NCBI RefSeq assembly: GCF_004193775.1
Contig: NC_041019.1
Location: forward strand, 40,134,966-40,198,965
Length of the DNA: 64,000 nucleotides
Reading direction: 5' to 3'
Origin: Glycine soja
Taxonomy: Eukaryota; Streptophyta; Magnoliopsida; Fabales; Fabaceae
Shown here: one piece after another, positions 56,201 to 64,000 of the stretch
Layout of the letters: each line of letters opens with the position of its first letter
Numbering within the stretch: the first letter of the stretch is position 1
Notes under the pieces: generated by a model
What the model was told of the DNA's origin: nothing
Database searches by the model: none
Seen by the model: only the letters and a program-made list of their open reading frames with translations
Translations under genes and position numbers: made by a program

Positions 56201-57559
56201 AAGGTATGATTAGTATTTACAGTTAAGTTATTTTTGTGGCAAATAGAAAATAATTGTTAAAATTATTTGATTGTGTTTACAATGATTAAATAACTATATT
56301 TAGTATGTATGATTAATTGAATTTTGTTTGAATTGATTAATGCTTGAATTGCTTATGTTTTGTTTCTAAGACGATTAGATTCTGTTAAAAAATTAAAAAA
56401 TGTTTTGACATGTTAAGATAATTGAATAATTACCATGATATGTGTTGATGATTGTTATTTGATTATGTTAAAATTTATTATGATTAATTAACTATATTTA
56501 GTTTAAAGAATTTCTATATACATGATTGATCTTTTGTCTTTGGTAATTGTGTTCAACTTTTTAGAAGTTTGAAAATTAAAATTTGGATGTTATTGGAAGT
56601 TAAAAGTTGAAAATAAAAGTTGGAAGTTGAAAATGGAAGTTACTAGAAATTAAAAGTTGAACATGGAAGTTGAAAATTAGAAGTGGAAGTTATTGGAAGT
56701 TGAAAATTAGAAGTGGAAGTTATTGGAAGTTGGAAGTTAAAATTTGAAATTTAAAATTTAATATTTGAAATTTGAAATTTGAAATTTAAAATTTGAAATT
56801 TGAAATTTAAAATTGAAATTTAAAAAATTTGAAATTTGAAATTTTTTAAAGTATTATGCATAGTTAGTTGATTGTTAATTAAATTTAATTAATTTGAAAT
56901 GATTGATGATTGATTATTCTTGAAAGCTATTATGATTTTTTATATTTAAAAGTTATGTTGATTATTTTGATAATATATATTTTTAAAATAATTATGCATG
57001 ATTTTCGATGTAATATGTGATTAGTCATTTATGAATGGTTATGTATGATTTTATATCTCTTGTATGATTCTTGCATATTTTTTAATATGACATGAGAATT
57101 ACTTGCTTAAGGTTCATTCATAAAGTTTTTCAAAATCCATTATATTATATTTATTTATTTTTATATAAGAATTTTCATATATAAAGTATCTTTCTTATTC
57201 TAAAAAATGTGTTATCAAGCATGAGCATGATAAAGATATTGAGCATGTAGATTTCAGAGAAAATAATGATTACATGATTGATTAAGTTCTTTGAACTTTC
57301 TAAGTTTTTAAATTATCTATAACAAATCTGAATGTTTGATAATGCCTGTGATCTATGTCCTTCAATCCTTGTATAATTCTTGTTTGATATGTTTGAATTA
57401 CTTGATTGATTGTTCAATATATTTTTTATGTTTTTCAAAATCATTATATTGTATTTCAAATAAAATTATTTTGATATGATAGAACCTTCTATGTTAATAA
57501 AAACTCATCTTGGTAAGTGTTGGTAGTCAATTAGCACTTAGTCTTAAAAAAAGTAACTG
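56201..57559. repeat. AT-rich filler of the copia element with simple repeats
   Basis: 56570-56740 holds GAAGTTGAAAATTAGAAG-like repeats and 56740-56850 a TTTGAAA/TTTAAAA heptamer run. The rest repeats ATGATTGATT-like words. No coding sequence for RT or integrase is present although the flanking gag/protease and RNase H scraps would bracket them. Confidence 0.7.
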
Positions 57560-57569
57560 TATTTTAAAA

Positions 57570-57640
57570 AAAAAATTATAGATACTAAAAATCAACTTGC
57601 AGACATCTTCACAAAACCACTAACCAAAGACTCTTTCTAA
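57570..57640 (+). pseudogene. Copia RNase H C-terminal remnant
   Basis: Reads DTKNQLADIFTKPLTKDSF then TAA, the conserved last block of copia polymerase. It lies about 0.85 kb before the PPT; SIRE-like elements have extra sequence at this place, but none with coding potential is seen here. Confidence 0.8.
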
Positions 57641-58482
57641 CTTAGACAAATGATTTGTGTTTTGATGACTTATGACTTATTTGTTATTTATGCACATATG
57701 CTTTTATTATAATATGAGGATAATTTATTATCGTGTTTGATTTCTATAAGCTTCTCTTTTCTTGTTTAATGATTATATTTTGTTTCTAATCCTTGCATTT
57801 GGATATGTTTTTATGACATTTAAATACTTAGTATTTCTTTTATTATTTGATTAGTATGACTGAACATGATGATTATATTTACTTGCTCTTGGTTGTTTAT
57901 GGTTATGAGTTTTAAACTCAATTATTTTGATGATATATGACTAGTGGTATGTACTTTTATTTAATTATTATGAATGACTTTCTGGATTATATGACATTCT
58001 ATGAAGTATTATATTTCTAGTGTGATGAATGGTTATGATATCTTGTTTGATTGTTTTCTATTCTCGTGTATTTGGCTATATTATTATGACATTTGAACAA
58101 ATTAGTATTTCCTTTATTTGCATGGTATGATTGAACAATTATGAATTATGTTATATGACTATGTGATTTTTCTATATATTTGATCTAGTCATGTTTCTTG
58201 CTTCATGATTAGTTTATATTTTTTCATGATTGGTTTATATTCTTCAATGTATGCCTTCTGAATGATTAATAGTATATGTCTGTCTTATACTTGATACGCA
58301 CTTTGGCTTTTTGTTGATGCCAAAGGGGGAGAGAAATGGGATTAAATCAAGAACTCACATGAGTAATCAATTTAATTTTAAGATAAGCGCATTCAAAAAC
58401 AAAGGGGGAGAATTTATGTGAGTGATCGACTAGGAAAAAGTGTGTGTGTGTGTGTGTTTCTTGATTTTAGAAGTTGTCATCA
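57641..58482. other. AT-rich 3' internal region of the copia element
   Basis: No coding frame. AAAGGGGGAGA-like purine runs occur at about 58322-58333 and 58400-58411, before the real PPT, and a TG repeat at 58440-58456. Confidence 0.6.
58440..58456. repeat. TG microsatellite
   Basis: Eight TG/GT units directly before TTTCTTGATTTTAGAAG. The matching junction at 54151-54157 contains TTGTGTG from the CACTA element. Confidence 0.95.
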
Positions 58483-58495
58483 TCAAAAAGGGGGA
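58483..58495 (+). promoter_or_regulatory. Polypurine tract of the copia element
   Basis: AAAAAGGGGGAGA just before the right LTR; primes plus-strand DNA. The same tract is present before the left LTR at 54186-54198. Confidence 0.88.
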
Positions 58496-58827
58496 GATTA
58501 TAGAAGCAAAGCTTCATGGTGAATCAAAGGTGATTCAAAGGTGTTTTGATGATAACAATGATGATGACAAAGGTGATGACAAAAAGCTCAATGATCAATC
58601 AAGAACAATTCAAGAGTTCAAGATAAGAATCAAGAAGAATTCAAGACTCAAGAACAAAGTCTAGAGACAAGAATCAAGATTCAAGGTTCAAAGATCTCAA
58701 GAATCAAGATCAAGATTCAAGAATGAAGAGAAGACTCAATCAAGATAAGTATTAAAAAGTTTTTTAAAACTTTGAATAGCACATGAGTTTTTGACAAAAC
58801 CCTTTACCAAAGAGTTTTTACTCTCTG

Positions 58828-59106
58828 GTAATCGATTACCAGATTGTTGTAATCGATTAGCAGTAGCAAAATTATTTTGAAAAAGTTTTCAAATTGAATT
58901 TACAATGTTCCAATTATTTTCAAAAGGCTGTAATCGATTACAATGTTTTGGTAATCGATTACAATGTTATGGTAATCGATTACAATGTTTTGGTAATCGA
59001 TTACCAGTACCTTTGAACGTTGAAATTCAAATTCAAATGTGAAGAGTCACATCTTTTCACATAAAAGCTTTGTGTAATCGATTACACTGATTTGGTAATC
59101 GATTAC
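58828..59106. repeat. 21-bp-phased GTAATCGATTAC palindromes, right copia LTR
   Basis: Units start at 58828, 58849 (last base changed), 58930, 58951, 58972, 58993, 59074 and 59095. The middle cluster has four units against two in the left LTR and one in the solo LTR. Confidence 0.9.
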
Positions 59107-59435
59107 TAGTGACTGTTTCTGAATAAATCAAAAGATGTAACTCTTCAAAAGGGTTTTGACTTTTTCAAATTGGTTTTAAGTTTTTCTAAAGGTTATAACT
59201 CTTCTAAATGGTCTTCTTGACCAAACATGAAGAGTCTATAAAAGCAAGGCTTTCTTTTGCATTTTCAATTAATTCATTCATTCAATACTTTTTGTTTTTC
59301 TAATCAATCCTTTACAAGCCTTGAATCTCTTTGAACTTCTTCTTCTTCTTTGTACCAAAAGCTTTCTGAAGTTTTCTGGTTTTCCAAACCTTGAAAACTT
59401 GTGCTATTCATCTTTTCATTCTCTTCTCCCTTTGC

Positions 59436-59887
59436 CAAAAAGAATTCGCCAAGGACTAACCGCCTAAATTCTTTTTGTGTCTCTCTTCTCTCTTTTCCAA
59501 AAGAACAAAGGACTAACCGCCTGAATTCTTTTGTGTCTCCCTTCTCCCTTGTCAAAGAATTCAAAATAACACAGTCTGAGAATTCTTTTGATTCTTCTCA
59601 TTCCCTAATACAAAAGTGTTCAAAGAACTAACCGCCTGAGAATTCTTTTGTATCCCCATTCACAAAGTATCAAAGGTTTAACAGCCTGAGATCTTTGTCT
59701 TAACACATTGGAGGGTACATCCTTTGTGGTACATGTAGATGATACATCTACTTGGGTTTGACTGAGAACAAGAGAGGGTACATCTCTTGTGGATCAGTTC
59801 TAGTGGAGGGTACATCCACTAGGTTCAAAGAGAACAAGGGAGGGTACATCCCTTGTGGATCTTTGCTTGTAAATGGATTTTTACAAG
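59436..59887 (+). repeat. Stem-loop run, right copia LTR
   Basis: Homologous to 55116-55567. Class II stems three, four and five are perfect 8-bp pairs (ACAAGAGA, CTAGTGGA, ACAAGGGA with their complements). The second unit has loop TGATACA and one mismatch. The first class I stem has one change (AAATTC). Confidence 0.85.
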
Positions 59888-60177
59888 GTTGAAAGAAATC
59901 TCAAGGACCACAGGTCGCTTAGGGACTGGATGTAGGCACGGGTTGTTGCCGAACCAGTATAAAAACTCTTGTGTGTTTGTTTCCTTCTTCCCTACTCTTT
60001 TACTTTCTGCTGTGCATTTAATTTCCGCTTTTACTTTCTGTTAAGTTTCTCTTCTACTCCTCAATCTCTTAACAATTTAGTAAAAACCTTAAAAAAGTAA
60101 TTTTTTAATTGGTAAAGGTTTAGGAATAATTAATTCAACCCTCTTTCTTAATTATTCTGAGGCCACTCGATCAAACA

Positions 60178-62776
60178 ATATCAAGCTAAAGTGTAACCAA
60201 TATCTTTTAAGGATACTTTAGTTATAAATGTTCCTCACTAGTGACCAAGTAGAAAGGAAAAATATCCAAGTCCTACTCTAAAATTACAACTACACCAACT
60301 CTCAATTAGGTAGCTAACACATAAGTTCTATTGATAATATATAATTTTTGCCTATGCCAACCCCTGAAAGTGATCTAACTTGCTTTTCTTACCTAGTAGG
60401 TTAGTACCACTACATGACTATATATCAAGCTAAAATGAGACTAAATTGCAAGGACAACCAATGCCTTAAAAGCAACAAGAAACAAACAAGATACCAAAAA
60501 TATAATTTTTCCTCATCAATTAGGCAACTAACCATCAAGTCACAAAATTGCTTATATAACAATGCAAGTATTTCAAATTAAATGTCAACGATAACAACAG
60601 ATTTAGAATAAAATATCATAACATTTTTTATTACTACTTAATTCAAAATTCTAATCTAACCTAGGTTACCAACATAATTCAGAAATTTTGACCATGCCCC
60701 GAAAAACTCTGTTCTTCAATAAAGTACGGCTTTTGCATCATTAATAAAACAAAAATAAATAATCATTTGTTATTAATATGGAACCTAAATAATAAAAAAT
60801 AACAGTAAACATATGTTAAGGCAACACACCTCTTTCAAACAATTAAGCAGATATCATACAACATCCAATCAGATATGATTCTTGTCTTCATTCTCACCAA
60901 AATGTGCATTGGAGAAAGTTAATACATATAGTAGTACTTACTATTATGAGAGAAAAAAGACAAAACATGCAATGATAACATACGGGGATATATTGGTAGA
61001 TGACAAGAAATTAGTTAAGCAAATCTAATTAGACAAGAAATTAGATGACAAGAACAACATTAAGAAAGTAATATGCAGTGCACAATTGATGGTAAGGAGA
61101 GGTATAGGAAAAGAAACTGATGTAGCAGCTGCAAATTAATGCAGAAGAATAATGAAGAGAGATAGAGAGGAAGGGGAAAAAAACTAGAAAACTTATTTTG
61201 ATTAAACCGTCCAGTTCTCGTCTTCTTTTCCTCTTGCTCTATTTCATATTTTTTTCTCAGCATATATATATATATATAAAACCCCACTCAAATATTTAGC
61301 CAAATTCAATATAAATATACAAAGTTACTAAGCATTTAATATTTTAGATATCTGCCATCTTTGTATGAATCAATTCAGAATGAGGCATATTAAAAAATCT
61401 TAGAATTTCACTTCAAAGGGCAATATGAATAGAAATTGGGGTTCATAAAATACTGAGAACTCACAAAAAGCCTTAGCTCAAACAGGGGCAGGAAAATAAA
61501 AGGGAATTTATAGTTTGACTAGGAACTGGCTATTATAGTTTTACTAGGGTCTGGCTATTATTCCCCTAGCCATTCAGCTAGAGTTGCATTCACTCTCTTG
61601 GGATCCTTCAGCCATTAGTCTTGCCCACACTAGCCTCATTCAGATGCTATGTTCTTCCCTTCCAAGCATTCCAAGGGTTTGTGTGTTCCAAAGCTAATAA
61701 TAAAAAAGTTAAACACAGACACCAAACACTGTTGGGAACATAATTTGGTAAGATAGGCATCCCACCTAGACTAAGGTATAAATTAGAATTTAGGAAGGAT
61801 GAGATATAGGACAGCTATTTACTTCTTCTACATGTGGCATGTATCTTGAGGGAGATTTGTTAGAGTATTAAGAGGGAAAAGTGAAGAATAAAAGGAGGAT
61901 GGGACTAAAGAGAGGTAGGGATCAATTGACCAAGGTTTTGTTGCCTTTAGGCAGGGAGGTTTGAAATTCTGCAGTGTTTTTTGAGGGTAAGAGTAAGAGT
62001 GATGATAAGTCTAACTTGCACCTTATTTAAATAGGCTAGTTAGATAAAAAGAGACCCAAAAGGATACTTCAACTAGAATGATAAGTCAGAGTCACAAAAA
62101 TAGATCTATACCTGCACATATGCAAGCACTCTCACCTAACATATCACATGCCCACCAGAATAATTCCAATTAAGAGAAGCAACAGTATTATTGTGTCTGA
62201 ATTTTAACCAATAGAGGATAATGTGTTGGGAAAAAAAAGTGTCAAAAGAGTATATTACTAACATTCCATCATTAAATATTTCTCTCTTCACGTTAATGTG
62301 GTAGCAGGCAGCAGCACCATCTTTTCTGTTGAAAGCACCAACAGCATTGGATGAATCAGATTAAACTTCCAAATTCTGAGCATGCTAGTTGATTAGAATC
62401 TGATAACCACTAGCGGGCTGAGGCTTCCTCAACTTTGGGAAAACAATAATATACAAGGATTCTAATATTAACAGCATACTCCATAACATTATAGGTTGAA
62501 ATTATACAAGTCTTATTTCTTATTTAAGAATTCTCACTAATAATTTCATGATTCTCAATAAACTTCAGCTGATTATAAAAAGTGTATTACTAGTACTCCT
62601 ATTAAATAACATATAATGATTCTTATTCCTACATGTATGTCTCTCCCATATTAACAAATGCATTTTCCACATTAAAAGAAATACACCAAGCAGAAGGCAA
62701 TGATTTTTGGTGAAACGATTTTCATTGTATCAGGCAACTTAAAATGTTTACATTCAGCACACACCTACAATGATGA
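60178..62776. other. Intergenic region, no gene recognised
   Basis: AT-rich. The phrase ATATCAAGCTAAA occurs at 60178 and again near 60422. 61262-61278 is a TA microsatellite. A stretch at 62290-62400 has exon-like composition on the minus strand (VGAFNRKDGAAAYHINVKR) but no family or intact frame can be named. Nothing else stands out. Confidence 0.4.
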
Positions 62777-63086
62777 TCAATTCGAAGATGCATCCAACAA
62801 ATTCTTAATTTGACTTCGAAACCTGTCTCTAACGAAAGAATAAGGGAACTTATCTATCACTTCCCCTCCAAAAGAAAAAACCAGAACTCTTTTAGTAGTC
62901 TCTATGTCAATGCCGCGAGCTTGGAAATACAGAAGTTCACTTTCTTCCAGGTCACTTATAGCAGCTCCATGGGAGCACTTAACATCATCAGCCACGATTT
63001 GAAGATTCGGTTAAACATTTACAATCGCACGACGTTCAAGCAGAAGGCTTCTTGTTAACTGTCCTGCATCTGTCTTCTGAGCATAC
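62777..63086 (-). pseudogene. SufD/ABCI7-like plastid Fe-S assembly protein, last exon
   Basis: AG at 63088-63087 precedes the exon. It reads YAQKTDAGQLTRSLLLER, then AIVNV, a TAA (63013-63011), then PNLQIVADDVKCSHGAAIS and DLEESELLYFQARGID to the stop at 62777. The C-S-H-G-A block and the following ARGI helix are the signature end of SufD, a scaffold subunit of the SufBCD complex that builds Fe-S clusters in plastids (ABCI7 in plants, about 475 aa). The in-frame TAA, 78 codons before the normal end, makes this copy a pseudogene unless the last part is dispensable. Upstream exons are not seen before the window ends. Confidence 0.82.
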
Positions 63087-64000
63087 CTACACAAACATAA
63101 TACATTACTGATATAGAGTGACTTGTATCTTACAAAACACAAAGATAAAGATATTTGAAAACAAATACACAAATATAATACATTACTGACGATGGGTGTT
63201 GTTGGATTCAATTGTTGTTTGTGATGCACAGAATCATTGTTTGTGGGTGTGAAACGACAAAAGCACGGATGCTAGCATGGAGAGTGTCAAACGTAGAGTA
63301 CCTCACTCACAAAGGGAGAAACACGAACGAAACTCATATCTGAGTCAAAACTAATTTGAACGGTCTAGATTTACCAATCATGCATAATTAAAGAAGGGCC
63401 ATTGGATTCAGTTTAGTGAAAATAAGGGAGATTACATTTAAAACCAAATAATAATAATATATTAAGCTAAATAATAAAATAAACTAAAAGAATCATAATA
63501 TAAGATATAGTAAATACAAAATAACAAAATATAATGAACTAATTAATAATGAATAGTAATAAAAATCAAATAAAATCTATATAGAGATGAGTAATATTTT
63601 ATTTAATTTAAATTTGAAGATAATAATATAATTATAACATATAAAATTTTTAAGAAAATCAAACCAAAATCAATTATCTTAAAAATATTTTATATTTAAT
63701 TCCAATTGATTCAAATTTAAACACTTAGATTTAGGTCAGTTTCTTATAATAATTTTATGCGACTAATAATATCACATAGATTCAAGTACTCTAAATAAAA
63801 ATTCACTCAAATGCTAAGATTTTTAAAATGAGTGCTTAACAATTTTGTGGGTCTACTATTGGCCCTACATATTAATACTTTTTACTTTTTTTTATCTCCA
63901 AACAAAATATAATTTTACTTGTATTGTAATTAAAATTAAAATAATAAATTTTTTATTTTATTTATGTATATAAATTCAAAATAAATAATTTTTTAATTAA
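63087..64000. other. Flank of the SufD-like fragment, AT-rich
   Basis: A short direct repeat with ATAATACATTACTGA occurs at about 63096 and 63176. 63190-63360 has balanced composition but no recognisable protein. 63420-64000 is almost pure AT-rich DNA. Confidence 0.4.

Larger units (their letters stand above)
54200..60177 (+). mobile_element. Ty1/copia element, internally deleted
   Basis: Two LTRs (54200-55859 and 58497-60177) enclose 2.6 kb. PBS TGGTATCAGAGC at 55862 matches the initiator tRNA-Met class. Only scraps of coding remain: a gag-like tail and the protease motif near 56054, and the end of RNase H near 57575. RT and integrase are absent, so it depends on helpers. The LTRs begin TA where the solo copy at 8175 has TG. 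The right flank starts ATATC; no target duplication can be matched because the left side is rearranged. Lineage possibly SIRE/Maximus-like. Confidence 0.88.
58497..60177 (+). repeat. Right LTR of the copia element
   Basis: 1681 bp, TATAGAAGC...GATCAAACA. TATAAAAG at 59237-59244. Open frames such as 59304-59631 are shadows of the repeats, not genes. Confidence 0.92.

Overview
The window looks like plant nuclear DNA, most probably a repeat-rich chromosomal segment of soybean (Glycine) or a close legume. The basis is AT-rich sequence, GT-AG introns, En/Spm (CACTA) elements whose ends read CACTACTAGAAAAA, a Tat/Ogre-type Ty3/gypsy element, Ty1/copia LTRs, and fragments of ordinary plant genes. 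The species call is an inference; no database was searched.

Layout. 1-1050 is the right end of one CACTA element. 1100-1870 is a decayed copia RNase H. 2563-5759 (minus) is the only host gene that looks intact: a five-exon receptor-like cytoplasmic kinase of the PBS1-like (RLCK VII) group, 434 aa. 7280-24386 is bounded by matching CACTA ends and a GTT target duplication. It carries no visible transposase but holds pieces of at least six unrelated host genes (tau GST, DNA topoisomerase II, an AIF/FSP1-like oxidoreductase, a CDPK, an Rsm22-like methyltransferase, coatomer beta'), most with splice sites kept. Two solo LTRs sit inside it (8175-9809, TSD GTTAA; 14791-17335, TSD GGTGT).

25306 to about 51860 is a second CACTA element that once coded for a TNP2 transposase and a ULP1-like (C48) protein. 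Its TNP2 frame is split by an 18.7-kb Tat/Ogre-like retrotransposon at 31636-50337 (minus strand, TSD GGGGG). That element has LTRs of 1600 and 1566 bp, a PBS, an intact extra 5' ORF1, a gag-pro-pol frame broken by several stops, a predicted 153-nt intron between protease and RT, an additional archaeal-type RNase H, and a decayed extra ORF in its 3' region. 53345-54157 is the 5' piece of a third CACTA copy, cut off at a TG-repeat microhomology by a copia element (54200-60177) with two 1.66-1.68-kb LTRs and an almost empty interior. The window ends in a pseudogene of the plastid Fe-S assembly protein SufD/ABCI7 (62777-63086).

The most unusual signal is in the copia LTRs, including the solo copy at 8175. 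Each carries (a) palindromes GTAATCGATTAC set exactly 21 bp apart within clusters, with unit number differing between LTR copies, and (b) a run of about ten stem-loops of two classes whose loops are conserved (GGGTACA; AAGGACTAACCGCCTGA) while the stem sequences differ from unit to unit and still pair. I know of no published name for this arrangement. The large CACTA element with many captured gene pieces is the second main point of interest.
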